DNA of 64,000 nt, from positions 1 to 64,000 of the forward strand of contig NZ_JAELVQ010000016.1 in the NCBI RefSeq assembly GCF_016428595.1, given 5' to 3'. This DNA is from Snuella sedimenti (GTDB lineage Bacteria; Bacteroidota; Bacteroidia; Flavobacteriales; Flavobacteriaceae). Each line of letters begins with the position of its first letter. The stretch's first letter is position 1. The notes beneath the pieces are model-generated. The model searched no databases. It had not been told where the DNA came from and was given only the letters and a program-made list of their open reading frames with translations. Both the position numbers and the translations under genes were made by a program. Of the stretch, positions 54,255 to 63,702 are shown piece by piece.

Positions 54255-54740
54255 TTACTTTAAAAACCGACTGTGCCAACTGTCGCTTGCTGGTACTTCC
54301 CAATTAGTATTAAATTCCGCAATATTGGTAACCAAATTATTAAAGACAATGGTATTTTTGGAAACTGCTTTGTCCTTTGCCATTTTTTTAAAATCGATAA
54401 GTGACTTATAGGCTATAAATTGTCCTTGTTTATAAGACACATTCATTTTATCCATTAAATCGACTTTATACTCTTTTTCCAATTGTTGAATAAAATGAAC
54501 CGAGGCATCGATAGAGCATCCTGTAGCTTTATTCAAGTTTTGATTAAGCCCTAAAACGATAAATCGCTTATATTTAACAAGATAACCAGCTTGCAAGTCT
54601 CCACCGTGTGCTGTCCAGTTTTCGATAAACTGATCTAACTTAGCACTTATTTCTTCTATTTCTACATCGGTAAACGATCTATTGGCTTGGTAAACCCAAA
54701 CACGTGATTCTTCTGGTAATGTATTAAAATCTACTAACAT
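54255..54740 (-). CDS. conserved protein often mislabelled ABC transporter ATPase
   Basis: A 161-residue cytoplasmic protein conserved in Flavobacteriia. It begins MLVDFNTLPEESRVWVYQAN and carries GLNQNLNKATGCSIDASVHF (about 64-83). There is no Walker A, signature or Walker B, so the common database label 'ABC transporter ATPase' is not supported by the sequence. Function unknown. It ends a run of leftward genes (Fe-S proteins, MCE protein) and lies 52 bp after the HdrB-like gene. Confidence 0.78.
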   Translation of the reverse strand: MLVDFNTLPEESRVWVYQANRSFTDVEIEEISAKLDQFIENWTAHGGDLQAGYLVKYKRFIVLGLNQNLNKATGCSIDASVHFIQQLEKEYKVDLMDKMNVSYKQGQFIAYKSLIDFKKMAKDKAVSKNTIVFNNLVTNIAEFNTNWEVPASDSWHSRFLK

Positions 54741-54792
54741 TTTTTTAAATAAAAATTAATTTAAAAGATGCTACACCTCCTCAATATAACAT

Positions 54793-55587
54793 TTATGCTT
54801 CTTGGGCATCAGCAATTAACTCGGCAACATCTAAAACCGCAATTTCGGTTTCTTTTTCTTTAGCTTTTACACCATCGGTCATCATGGTATTGCAATACGG
54901 GCAGCCGGTTGCGATAATACCAGGTTGTGTTTCCAGAGCGTCCTCTGTTCGTAGCACATTAACATCCTTATCTCCTTTTTCGGGTTCTTTAAACATTTGT
55001 GCTCCTCCTGCTCCACAGCAAAGAGCTGTTTGTCGGTTACGCTTCATTTCTACCAATTCCACACCTAAGGTTTTTAATAATTCTCTTGGTGCTTCGTATA
55101 CATTATTTGCACGACCTAAATAACAAGGGTCATGAAACGTGATACGTTTTCCTTTAAGCGCATTCTCTGCTTTAACTTTTAATCGCCCCGTTTTTATTAA
55201 TTTATTAATAAATTGGGTATGATGCTGTACTTGATAATGCCCTCCTAACTGTGGATACTCATTTTTTAAGGTATTATAAGAGTGCGGACAGGCGGTTACA
55301 ATGTTCTTGACCTCGTAGGCATTTAGCACTTCTATATTGCTTACTGCCTGCATTTGGAATAAGAATTCATTACCTGCACGTTTAGCCACATCTCCCGTAC
55401 AGCTTTCTTCTGTACCTAAAACCGCAAAATCGACATTTGCCTTATTAAGGATTTTAACGAAGGCCTTGGTTATTTTTTTAGCTCTATCGTCATAACTTCC
55501 TGCAGAACCCACCCAGAATAAAATTTCCGGCTGTCTGCCTTCGGCCATACATTCTGCCATGGTTGGTACTTTTAAGGTTTCGCTCAT
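54793..55587 (-). CDS. CCG-domain (Fe-S)-binding oxidoreductase, HdrB-like
   Basis: A 264-residue protein with two Cys-rich CCG-type domains: ACPHSYNTLKNEYP (about 99), DPCYLGRANNVYEAPREL (about 154) and ALCCGAGGAQMF (about 189), then TGCPYCNTMM (about 228). These resemble HdrB and GlpC/LutA-type modules that bind non-cubane or cubane clusters. It is the second of two Fe-S genes; the upstream one is membrane-bound with ferredoxin clusters, so the pair may form a quinone-linked electron-transfer complex. Confidence 0.85.
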   Translation of the reverse strand: MSETLKVPTMAECMAEGRQPEILFWVGSAGSYDDRAKKITKAFVKILNKANVDFAVLGTEESCTGDVAKRAGNEFLFQMQAVSNIEVLNAYEVKNIVTACPHSYNTLKNEYPQLGGHYQVQHHTQFINKLIKTGRLKVKAENALKGKRITFHDPCYLGRANNVYEAPRELLKTLGVELVEMKRNRQTALCCGAGGAQMFKEPEKGDKDVNVLRTEDALETQPGIIATGCPYCNTMMTDGVKAKEKETEIAVLDVAELIADAQEA

Positions 55588-55615
55588 GTCGTGCGTTTAT
55601 TAATTTTTAGGTTTT

Positions 55616-55692
55616 GCGTTAGGGATTAAGGCTTTGTTGGAGCTACTCGTAGAGAGCGACTGCCGAAAGCCCGACCCGTTAGGGTAACGCCC
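55616..55692. repeat. interspersed palindromic element candidate
   Basis: Between the two Fe-S genes lies a GC-richer block starting GCGTTAGGGATTAAGGC and ending GTTAGGGTAACGCCC. The ends are related in inverted form (GCGTTAGGG versus GGCGTTACCC on the opposite strand). It resembles a repeat seen in many flavobacterial genomes, from memory. It has no coding frame. Confidence 0.5.
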
Positions 55693-55699
55693 AGATATG

Positions 55700-57007
55700 T
55701 TATTCGTCTTTCCACTTTAGCCTATCCATTTGGTTATAAGGCCATGGTGCTCCGTTATTTTCTATATTAGTCATCATATTATTTAGTTCTATTGGCGCTG
55801 CACTTTGCTCCATTACCAAGTAACGGCGCATTTCTAAAATAATTGATAACGGGTCGATGCTTACAGGGCAAGCCTCTACGCAAGCGTTACATGTTGTACA
55901 TGCCCAAAGCTCTTCTGTCGAAATATAATCACCCAACAACTGCTTCCCATCGTCCTTAAATTCACCATTATTAGCATCGATATTTTTGCCTACTTCCTCT
56001 AAGCGATCGCGGGTGTCCATCATTATTTTGCGAGGCGATAACTTTTTACCCGTTAGATTTGCGGGACACTCACTTGTACAACGTCCGCACTCGGTACATG
56101 TATATGCACTCAATAATTGTACCCAACTTAAGTCCTGTACATCACTGGCGCCAAATTTAGCAGGCATATCCTCTTCTTCACCATTCTCGGGAGCTGCAAA
56201 TGGATCGACATTGGGATCCATCATCATCTTTACCTCTTTTGTTACGGCCTCTAAATTATTGAACTGGCCCTTTGGGGCTAACTTTCCGTAGTAGGTATTA
56301 GGAAATGCCAATAGAATATGTAAATGTTTAGAGAAATATAAATAATTCAAGAAGACCAAAATACCTATAATATGTAGCCACCAAGCACTTCGTTCTATTA
56401 TGTGCAGTGTGCTTTCTGGGAGCCCACTAAACCAAGCTGCAATATGCTGGCTGATTAGATTACCGGAACCCGCTTCTTGAAACATGACATCGGTAGCATT
56501 CATAACTAAAAACAAGCACATAAGTACCATTTCGAAATACAAAATGTAGTTGGCATCCTGCTTTGGCCAACTAGTCATTTCTAAACTCCAAAAGCGTCGT
56601 AGTTTAATAATGTTTCTTCGTATCCAGAAAACAATAACGGCTACTAAGACTAGTACTGCCAATATTTCGAAAGAGGCTATTAAAACCCCATAAAACAGTC
56701 CCAAGACCGAAAAAATACGATGCGTCCCCAGTACACCATCTATAATAATCTCTAAAACTTCAATGTTAATGATTATAAAGCCCAAATAAACTATTATGTG
56801 CAATATACCAGCAATGGGACGGCGTACCATTTTGCCCTGTCCCAACGCAATGTTTATCATATTTTTCCACCGCTGCGGCTTGTTATCACTAACATCTACT
56901 TTTTGCCCTAATTTAATATTTCGAATAAGCTTTTTTACATTTCTTGCAAAGTAACCTATACCAACAACTAGTACAATTACGAAAAATATATTAGGTAAAT
57001 ATCCCAT
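55700..57007 (-). CDS. membrane-bound 4Fe-4S dicluster oxidoreductase subunit
   Basis: About 435 residues. Five or six N-terminal transmembrane helices (NarI/HdrE-like, to about 245) are followed by a cytoplasmic domain with two ferredoxin motifs: CTECGRCTSECP (about 306-317) and CTTCNACVEACP (about 370-381). It probably moves electrons between quinone and the HdrB-like partner encoded next. A TTG at 57013 is possible, but the ATG at 57007 is preferred. It begins just after the MCE gene stop, suggesting one transcript. Confidence 0.85.
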   Translation of the reverse strand: MGYLPNIFFVIVLVVGIGYFARNVKKLIRNIKLGQKVDVSDNKPQRWKNMINIALGQGKMVRRPIAGILHIIVYLGFIIINIEVLEIIIDGVLGTHRIFSVLGLFYGVLIASFEILAVLVLVAVIVFWIRRNIIKLRRFWSLEMTSWPKQDANYILYFEMVLMCLFLVMNATDVMFQEAGSGNLISQHIAAWFSGLPESTLHIIERSAWWLHIIGILVFLNYLYFSKHLHILLAFPNTYYGKLAPKGQFNNLEAVTKEVKMMMDPNVDPFAAPENGEEEDMPAKFGASDVQDLSWVQLLSAYTCTECGRCTSECPANLTGKKLSPRKIMMDTRDRLEEVGKNIDANNGEFKDDGKQLLGDYISTEELWACTTCNACVEACPVSIDPLSIILEMRRYLVMEQSAAPIELNNMMTNIENNGAPWPYNQMDRLKWKDE

Positions 57008-57013
57008 GATCAA

Positions 57014-57955
57014 TTAATTGGTTTGTGGCGCTGTATAAGGAATTTCTTTTTTTGACAAAATTCTAAAATAACGCTTAGGGTGCAGTTTAATATCTTCTAA
57101 AAGTGCTTCCATTTCTTTGGATGCTCCTGTAAGGTTATTATATAAAGCGTCGTCCTTTAACAACTTGCCCATCGAGCCTTCTCCTTTTTCCAAACCAGCC
57201 AATATGACATCAAAACTTTTAAGGGTCGTTTCCAAATTATTTGTGATTTGCTTTAAGTCTGCATCTGCTAAAGCCTCTGTTACTTTCGACAAATTACCTG
57301 AAATGCTATCGACATTAGACAAGGTATTCTTTAATTTGTCCTCACTACTAACAACAAGCCTATCTATAGACTTTGATGTTGCTTTAAAATTAGTTATTAC
57401 TTCGCTTAAACCCGCTATACCTGTTTTTAAATTTCCTTTAGTTTCTTCGTCAAAAACGTCATTCAAATTAGCTAACAGCACATCTGTACTTGCCATGACC
57501 CGTTCTATTTTTTCTTGAAGTGGTGTTAGTCGCTGGTTAACTAATTCGGTTAAACCTGCCTTCATTGTTCCGTCCAAATAAGAGCCGTTTTGGGCTTCTT
57601 CGGCACCGTCGAATGCTGGTACAATAGCAATAGCCTTACCTCCTATTAGTCCTGTTTCATACAGCTCTGCCTTGCTATTTTTAGAAAATTGAAAGTCGCT
57701 ATCAATCAGTAATTTTACTTGTAACTTTCCAGAACCATCACCTTTAAAATTAATTTCGGTAATTTTTCCAACAGTTAATCCATTGATTGTGACTGGAGCC
57801 GAAGATGTTAAGCCTTCCACATTATCGTAAACGACCAGATACGTTCGGGTGGTACCGAGTAAATTTTGGCCTTTTAAATAATTAAACCCAAAAATAAAAA
57901 GGAGAATGCCTGATAATACTAATACGCCGGTTTTAACTTCTTTTGATATTTTCAA
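57014..57955 (-). CDS. MlaD/MCE family lipid-transfer protein
   Basis: A 313-residue protein with one N-terminal transmembrane helix (VKTGVLVLSGILLFIFGFNYL region), an MCE domain (YLVVYDNVEGLTSSAPVTIN and GLTVGKITEINFKGDG, about 39-75) and a long helical C-terminal part. It would act in the periplasm as the hexameric substrate-binding part of a Mla-type phospholipid transport system. The MlaE/MlaF partners are not in the window. Upstream is the amidase, downstream the Fe-S genes, all leftward. Confidence 0.9.
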   Translation of the reverse strand: MKISKEVKTGVLVLSGILLFIFGFNYLKGQNLLGTTRTYLVVYDNVEGLTSSAPVTINGLTVGKITEINFKGDGSGKLQVKLLIDSDFQFSKNSKAELYETGLIGGKAIAIVPAFDGAEEAQNGSYLDGTMKAGLTELVNQRLTPLQEKIERVMASTDVLLANLNDVFDEETKGNLKTGIAGLSEVITNFKATSKSIDRLVVSSEDKLKNTLSNVDSISGNLSKVTEALADADLKQITNNLETTLKSFDVILAGLEKGEGSMGKLLKDDALYNNLTGASKEMEALLEDIKLHPKRYFRILSKKEIPYTAPQTN

Positions 57956-58005
57956 AATACATATGTTTAAGCCACAAATTTAAAATAATTTTAACAAGAA
58001 TAAGC

Positions 58006-59118
58006 CTAATTTGTAGCTGTTTTTATCGCTTCGGTTAAAGCCACTTTTTTACCATTTTTAAAAGCGACAACAAAACTAGAAGCATAGCCTTTCTTTTTAG
58101 CTACTTCTAACAGGGTTTTTGTTTTATTGTAGTCGGAAGTTTCTCCGTAATAATATTTATACAAAGTGCCTTCTTTAACCCGAGACACATCCTGCAAGCC
58201 TTTAAAATTGTAGGCTTTAGGTTCCAAAGCTTTCGATCCTGTTGCTATTTGCACTTTAAAAATGATATCACTCAAAATTTCGCTTTGCAGCCCAGTTTCT
58301 TCTGTTTCAGGTGTTTCAACAAAAGTCACATCACCTACATTATTGTCCAATGACTTTTTATATTCCAAAACAGCTTTGCTTATTGCGGCAGAGATTTCCG
58401 ATTGCCCTTTTTTTGAATTTAGATAACTTCCTTCGTTCTTATACGTTAAAAACCCTGTTTCTACTAAAACACTGGGCATGACTGTTTGATGTAAAACCAC
58501 AAAACCTGCCTGTTTAACACCTCTGTTTTTTCGTTTCAACTTTTCAGTAAACTTTTTTTGGATCAAACTAGCCAGCATAATACTTTGATCCAAAAACTCC
58601 TCTTGGCTCAATAATATACTCATCACAGATTCGGGAGAGTTTGGGTCAAAACCACCATAGTTTTCTTCATAATTGTCTTCTAAAAAAATTACTGAATTCT
58701 CCCGCTTGGCTACTTCAAAATTTGTTTGATTCCTATGCGTTCCCAAAACAAATGTTTCGGTTCCATGAGCCTGAGAGCCGTGTGCATTACAATGTACAGA
58801 AACAAATAAATCGGCATTTGCTTTGTTTGCAATTTTACCTCTATCTTTCAATCCTATAAATACATCGGATTTACGCGTATATATCACTTTTACACCTGGA
58901 GTTTGCTCTAGCTGTTTACCAACTTCCAAAACAATCTTTAGGGCTATATCTTTTTCTTTAAAACCGTTTCCCAAATTACCTGGATCATCTCCACCATGAC
59001 CTGCATCCAGTACAACAATAAACTTGTCACTGTCCTGTCCATAACCAACATTAATAAAGATTAAAAATGTTAATAATGAGATAAGAGATACGAAACGTAA
59101 TGCTTTGTGCGTTTTCAT
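58006..59118 (-). CDS. N-acetylmuramoyl-L-alanine amidase (Amidase_3)
   Basis: A zinc amidase cleaving the peptide from MurNAc, needed for cell separation. After a signal peptide (about 27 residues) come IVVLDAGHGGDDPG (zinc His), a Glu further on, LFVSVHCNAHG (zinc His) and SVLVETGFLTY (catalytic Glu). The last 80 residues (IIFKVQIATGSK ... LYKYYYGE) look like a SPOR-type peptidoglycan-binding domain. The ATG at 59118 is chosen over a TTG at 59130, which lies at the -7 box. Divergent from lptD. Confidence 0.92.
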   Translation of the reverse strand: MKTHKALRFVSLISLLTFLIFINVGYGQDSDKFIVVLDAGHGGDDPGNLGNGFKEKDIALKIVLEVGKQLEQTPGVKVIYTRKSDVFIGLKDRGKIANKANADLFVSVHCNAHGSQAHGTETFVLGTHRNQTNFEVAKRENSVIFLEDNYEENYGGFDPNSPESVMSILLSQEEFLDQSIMLASLIQKKFTEKLKRKNRGVKQAGFVVLHQTVMPSVLVETGFLTYKNEGSYLNSKKGQSEISAAISKAVLEYKKSLDNNVGDVTFVETPETEETGLQSEILSDIIFKVQIATGSKALEPKAYNFKGLQDVSRVKEGTLYKYYYGETSDYNKTKTLLEVAKKKGYASSFVVAFKNGKKVALTEAIKTATN

Positions 59119-59127
59119 GAGGTATAT

Positions 59128-59135
59128 CAAAAATA
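59128..59135 (-). promoter_or_regulatory. -7 box for amidase gene
   Basis: TATTTTTG on the minus strand, 9 bp before the ATG, fits TAnnTTTG and argues against the TTG start four codons upstream. Confidence 0.4.
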
Positions 59136-59286
59136 TTTAAGCCAATTAAAACTGTAAATCAAGCTCCAAAATGAACAAATGCTACATAAATGGATTTCCA
59201 TAAACATTCTTAACGACTTAAAATATAGGTTTATTTTAATTTTAAATTTTTCGTTAAATAATAAATCAATCCCAGAAAAATATATG

Positions 59287-59294
59287 TAATTTTG
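59287..59294 (+). promoter_or_regulatory. -7 box for lptD
   Basis: TAATTTTG fits TAnnTTTG and overlaps the first possible TTG start at 59292, so translation must begin further downstream. Confidence 0.4.
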
Positions 59295-59342
59295 GCTTTT
59301 CAAAAACCGAGCCATACTTTTACAAAAATACATTTAAAAGCG

Positions 59343-62042
59343 TTGCATACAAACAACTTTAAAATACTTTTTGCATTAAGTTTTACAGTGTTTATTAACA
59401 CGTTAAGCTTTGCCCAAGATATTCCGACAAAGCAAGATTCTATAAAACCGCGTGTTAGAGATACAAAGGTTATCAAGGTAAATGATAGCCTACTGGCTCC
59501 CCAAATAAGCGAAAAGGAACAGGACTCCATCCAAACAGATTCTATAAAACCTAAAAAAGAATTGTTGGAGTACATTGTGAAGTATAGTGCCACAGACACA
59601 ACCAAATTCAACCAAAAAAAGCACAAACTTTATCTCTACAACGAAGCTGTTATTGATTATGGGGATATGAACATAAAAGCTGGAAGCATTATTGTAGACT
59701 ACAATACCAATACCGTATATGCTAGAGGTATTGTAGACACTGTTGGCACTTATACACAAGCCCCGGTATTTACGCAGGGCAGTAATGTGGTAGAGCCCGA
59801 TTCCATTGTTTTTAACACTAAATCACAAAAGGCACTTATATACAATTCTAAGACCGAACAAGGTGAAGGGACTGTAATAGCCAACATTACAAAAAAAGAA
59901 AACGATTCTGTTTATTTTTTAAAAAATGCCAAATACACTACAGCGGAAGACCTTGAAGACCCTGAGTATTATATCAAACTAAGAAAAGCCAAAATTGTAC
60001 CTGGTAAAAAAATTGTTACCGGATTGGCTAACTTGTTTTTTTATGATGTACCAACCCCTTTAGGCTTACCGTTTGGTTTTTTTCCTCAAACGGAAAAACA
60101 TACTTCAGGTGTGATTATACCTAGTTTTGGGGAACAAAACGATCGGGGTTATTTTTTACAAAATGGAGGTTACTATTTTGCCATAAATGATTATATAGAT
60201 TTGGCTGTATTGGGTGATTATTATACCAATGGCAGTTATGGTATGCGTATGGAAAGCACCTATTCCAAGCGCTATAAGTTTAGGGGAAATATCGGTTTTC
60301 GTTATGAAAATTTGATAAACAGTGAACGTGGATTCCCCGATTATTCAAAAAACACGATTTACAACATCCGTTGGTCGCATAGTCAGGATTCTAAATCCAA
60401 TCCGAACTCGCGTTTTTCGGCATCGGTTAACTTAGGTAGTAGTACTTATTACCGCTCGTCCATTAACCAAATTAATACGGGGGCTTTTTTAAATAACACG
60501 TTATCGTCATCTGTTTCGTATTCAAAAACCTTTCATGGAGAACCTCAAGTTAACTTTAGCCTAACGGCCACGCACTCACAGAATACCAATACGGAACAAA
60601 TAAATATGACACTCCCTACGTTTCAGGGAAGCGTTGGTAGAATGTACCCTTTTGCATCAAAAACCGGTTCTAAAAAAGGAATCATTCAAAACGTAAACCT
60701 CCAGTACAATGTAAGAGGGGAAAACAGAATACAAACAACCGATTCCCTTTTCTTTAAAAAGGAAATGTTTGACGATGCCCGGGCAGGTTTCCAACACAGT
60801 ATACCTTTGAGTACTAACTTTAAACTGTTTAAGTATTTTAGTTTAAGTGCTAGTACTAACTATAATGAGGTTTGGACTTTTAAAACCATCAATAAATCCT
60901 TTGACCCAATTGAAAGAAGGGAGGTCGTTGAAGATGTTAACGGTTTTGATTCTTTTAGAACTTATAATTTTAGTACGAGCTTAGGGACAACTATTTATGG
61001 TATGTTCGATTTTCAAAAGGAGGGAAAAGACCGTAAGATACAGGCTATTCGCCATGTTATAAGACCTTCTATAAGTTATAATATTAACCCAGCCTTCGAC
61101 AAGTATTATGACAGTTATGAAGTTATAAGTGCCGACGGTCTTACTACCAGTGATGTGGAATATAGCCGCTTTGAAAGTGGTGTATTTGGAACTCCTAATA
61201 AAAATTTCTCCAGCTCAATGGGGATTTCGGTTTCTAATAACATTGAAGCTAAAGTTCGTGACAGGGATAGTACTGCTACAAAACCTAAAAAGATTACCAT
61301 CCTTAACAACCTGAATTTTTCGACATCCTACAATTTTGCAGGGGATTCACTCCAATGGAGCCCTGTTAGAATGAGTGGTGGCACACAGCTCTTTAACAAC
61401 AAGATGAACGTTAATTTTGGTGCTACAATGGATCCGTATGCATTGGACAACAACAATAATAGAATTGATAAATTCAATATTGACAATGGCGGTAGCTTGT
61501 TTAGATTAACCAGTGCCAATCTAACAACAATTTGGTCTCTTTCCAGTAAGAAAGGAGACAAAAAAGATAAGAAATCAAAGGGTATTGAAGAAAACGTAAG
61601 AAGTGGTGGTCGTGATGATGATTTATTTGGGGTTTCTGAAGATTTTGCCAATAGCAAGCTTAATGAAGATGATAAGGAAGAAGAGACCCCTAGCGCGCTT
61701 TACAATAGTCCAATTCCTTGGAGTTTGCGCATTGCCTATGCGGTTAATTATTCCAACTCCAGACGCCAGAATGAAATATCTTCGCATTCGTTGATGTTTT
61801 CTGGAGAATTAGAGTTATCACCCAAATGGTCTGTTGGTGCGTCATCTGGTTACGATTTAAAAAATGCTGGTTTTACCTATACGCAATTGCGTTTTGAACG
61901 CGACCTATTGAGTTGGCGCATGAATTTTAGCTGGATACCTTTTAGCAGCCGATCATCATGGAATTTCTTTATTGGTATTAAGTCGAGCATCTTAAAAGAT
62001 CTTAAATATGAGAAACGTAGACAACCCGATCAACGACTTTAA
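59343..62042 (+). CDS. lptD: LptD-like LPS-assembly outer-membrane protein
   Basis: A large outer-membrane barrel that inserts lipopolysaccharide into the outer leaflet. About 899 residues. Signal peptide FKILFALSFTVFINTLSFAQ, a beta-jellyroll OstA-like domain (AVIDYGDMNIKAGSIIVDYN and IVFNTKSQKALIYN), then the barrel with the conserved TPLGLPFGFFPQTEKHTSG, typical of Bacteroidota LptD. A Lys/Asp-rich insert (about 740-780) is a probable loop. There is no in-frame ATG before the signal peptide. I chose TTG at 59343, because a TTG at 59292 falls in the promoter. Divergent from the amidase gene. Confidence 0.88.
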   Translation: MHTNNFKILFALSFTVFINTLSFAQDIPTKQDSIKPRVRDTKVIKVNDSLLAPQISEKEQDSIQTDSIKPKKELLEYIVKYSATDTTKFNQKKHKLYLYNEAVIDYGDMNIKAGSIIVDYNTNTVYARGIVDTVGTYTQAPVFTQGSNVVEPDSIVFNTKSQKALIYNSKTEQGEGTVIANITKKENDSVYFLKNAKYTTAEDLEDPEYYIKLRKAKIVPGKKIVTGLANLFFYDVPTPLGLPFGFFPQTEKHTSGVIIPSFGEQNDRGYFLQNGGYYFAINDYIDLAVLGDYYTNGSYGMRMESTYSKRYKFRGNIGFRYENLINSERGFPDYSKNTIYNIRWSHSQDSKSNPNSRFSASVNLGSSTYYRSSINQINTGAFLNNTLSSSVSYSKTFHGEPQVNFSLTATHSQNTNTEQINMTLPTFQGSVGRMYPFASKTGSKKGIIQNVNLQYNVRGENRIQTTDSLFFKKEMFDDARAGFQHSIPLSTNFKLFKYFSLSASTNYNEVWTFKTINKSFDPIERREVVEDVNGFDSFRTYNFSTSLGTTIYGMFDFQKEGKDRKIQAIRHVIRPSISYNINPAFDKYYDSYEVISADGLTTSDVEYSRFESGVFGTPNKNFSSSMGISVSNNIEAKVRDRDSTATKPKKITILNNLNFSTSYNFAGDSLQWSPVRMSGGTQLFNNKMNVNFGATMDPYALDNNNNRIDKFNIDNGGSLFRLTSANLTTIWSLSSKKGDKKDKKSKGIEENVRSGGRDDDLFGVSEDFANSKLNEDDKEEETPSALYNSPIPWSLRIAYAVNYSNSRRQNEISSHSLMFSGELELSPKWSVGASSGYDLKNAGFTYTQLRFERDLLSWRMNFSWIPFSSRSSWNFFIGIKSSILKDLKYEKRRQPDQRL

Positions 62043-62165
62043 AAACGTTCGCTCTTAAGCATAAAATCCTATAATATGAAATGAGCCATAACAAATCTTG
62101 ATACCCACCGAGATGATTATTGGCGAATTACATCTGACCTATGAAAAACAATAAAATTTAAACAG

Positions 62166-62546
62166 ATGAAAAAAGTTATTACAACAGTAAATGCGCCCGC
62201 TCCAATTGGACCTTATAGTCAGGCTATACTAAGCGGAAATACCTTATATACCTCTGGTCAAATAGCACTAAATCCTGAAACGGGAGATCTTGTCCTAGAC
62301 TCTATAAAAGCCGAAACCACTCAGGTAATGTCTAATTTAAAAGCGGTTTTAGAAGCTGCTGATATGACTTTCGATAACGTTATAAAATCATCTATATTTA
62401 TAAGCAACATGGATGATTTTTCCCAAATAAATGCTATTTATGGCAGTTACTTCAATGAAGTTAATGCGCCTGCTAGAGAAACAGTACAAGTAGCCCGTTT
62501 GCCAAAAAATGTAAATGTGGAAATTAGTATGATTGCAGTAAAATAA
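62166..62546 (+). CDS. ridA: RidA-family enamine/imine deaminase
   Basis: A 126-residue trimeric enzyme that hydrolyses reactive 2-aminoacrylate formed by PLP enzymes. Signature elements are APAPIGPYSQAILSGNTLYT (9-28), the catalytic Arg in APARETVQVARLP (about 101-113) and the terminal VEISMIAVK. It lies 123 bp after lptD and has its own terminator. Confidence 0.95.
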   Translation: MKKVITTVNAPAPIGPYSQAILSGNTLYTSGQIALNPETGDLVLDSIKAETTQVMSNLKAVLEAADMTFDNVIKSSIFISNMDDFSQINAIYGSYFNEVNAPARETVQVARLPKNVNVEISMIAVK

Positions 62547-62560
62547 GTGCGTTTTTAAAA

Positions 62561-62594
62561 AAGGCCCGATACATGAACATATGTACCGGGCCTT
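62561..62594. terminator. bidirectional terminator
   Basis: AAGGCCCG-A-TACAT and ATGTA-C-CGGGCCTT pair with one mismatch around a 6-nt loop. It separates ridA from the convergent fasciclin gene. Confidence 0.85.
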
Positions 62595-62640
62595 CTTACA
62601 AACCAACCAACCTTTAACCTAAGAGACTGTTTAAAATCCC

Positions 62641-63702
62641 TTATGGCAAAAGCACTTTATCAATCAAGTGTACTACGCCATTTGTAGCCTGTATGTTTAA
62701 GCCGTTGGCAACCAACATAGATTCCCTGCCATTGGCATCTGTAATGGTTAATGTACCAAGGTTTAAATCAAATGTTCCATTTAAGGTTTCTATCGCCCCA
62801 CTAGACAAATCACTTGAAAAAACACGACCTTCTACCACGTGATACATTAAAACTGCTCCCAGTAAATCCGCCGGAAGATCGTCAACTGAATTTATAGCTG
62901 GATCATTAAGTTCCATTATTAAGTCGGTAAATGCCTGTTCTGTTGGCACAAAAACGGTGAAGGGACCGCCCTCGGCCAGTGTACTGGTTAAATCAGCCTT
63001 AATCACAGCCTTAACAATAGATGATTCCATTCCAAAACTTTCTATAGCTAACGCAACCAAATTTGAAGTTGGAGGAAATAAAATATCATCAATAACATGT
63101 ATAACACCATTTCTAGCTTTAATATCGACGAAATTAACATCAACATTAGCACTATTAACCATAACACCTTGATCCAAATTCACTTCTATAGCAGCTTCAT
63201 TCAAAGTTGGAAAGAAACCATTAGCCAATTGGTTACTATAAATTTTTCCGGCCAATACATGATATAACAAAATTGCCTCTAAATTTGGAACTGATGCGAT
63301 ATTAGTTTGATCGAGATCATACTTAGCAAAAGCGGCATCACTTGGTGCAAACACTGTTAACATGTTAGATGATACAGTGCCCGCCAAACCTGTTCGAGCT
63401 AAAGCTACACTTAGTGTCCTAAAAGTAGGTTTATTTCCTTTATTGGAATTCTTATTGACAATAGCATTTGAAGAAGTAACGTCTACCGAATTAAAATTCT
63501 TAAGGACTTCCACTATAGACATATCGCTACTACTAGGCTCAATATTAACCGCTTCATCTGTGCTACAAGATAAAACAATTAATGACAAAACAAGGAATGC
63601 TATGATTCTCAAATTTGTTACAATACTAATTTGGGGGCTTTTAGTTCTTGTTCTCATGATATTCGTTTTTTTGTTTAACTTATTTTTATTTTTATCAAAC
63701 AT
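62641..63702 (-). CDS. fasciclin-domain (FAS1) lipoprotein
   Basis: A 353-residue surface or periplasmic lipoprotein with lipobox LIVLSC (Cys about 46). Two FAS1 domains follow: LTVFAPSDAAFAKYDLD with IHVIDDILFPP (about 62-210), and FTVFVPTEQAFTDLIMELND with VHLIDKVLLP (about 215-353). FAS1 proteins mediate adhesion in biofilm and cell contact. The N-terminal region before the lipobox is long; an ATG at 63657 would give a more usual signal and is a good alternative start. Confidence 0.9.
   Translation of the reverse strand: MFDKNKNKLNKKTNIMRTRTKSPQISIVTNLRIIAFLVLSLIVLSCSTDEAVNIEPSSSDMSIVEVLKNFNSVDVTSSNAIVNKNSNKGNKPTFRTLSVALARTGLAGTVSSNMLTVFAPSDAAFAKYDLDQTNIASVPNLEAILLYHVLAGKIYSNQLANGFFPTLNEAAIEVNLDQGVMVNSANVDVNFVDIKARNGVIHVIDDILFPPTSNLVALAIESFGMESSIVKAVIKADLTSTLAEGGPFTVFVPTEQAFTDLIMELNDPAINSVDDLPADLLGAVLMYHVVEGRVFSSDLSSGAIETLNGTFDLNLGTLTITDANGRESMLVANGLNIQATNGVVHLIDKVLLP

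Noticed and set aside
54100-54411. Plus-strand 103-residue open frame
   Set aside because: It starts in non-coding DNA and runs antisense to the conserved gene at 54255, with no recognisable domain.
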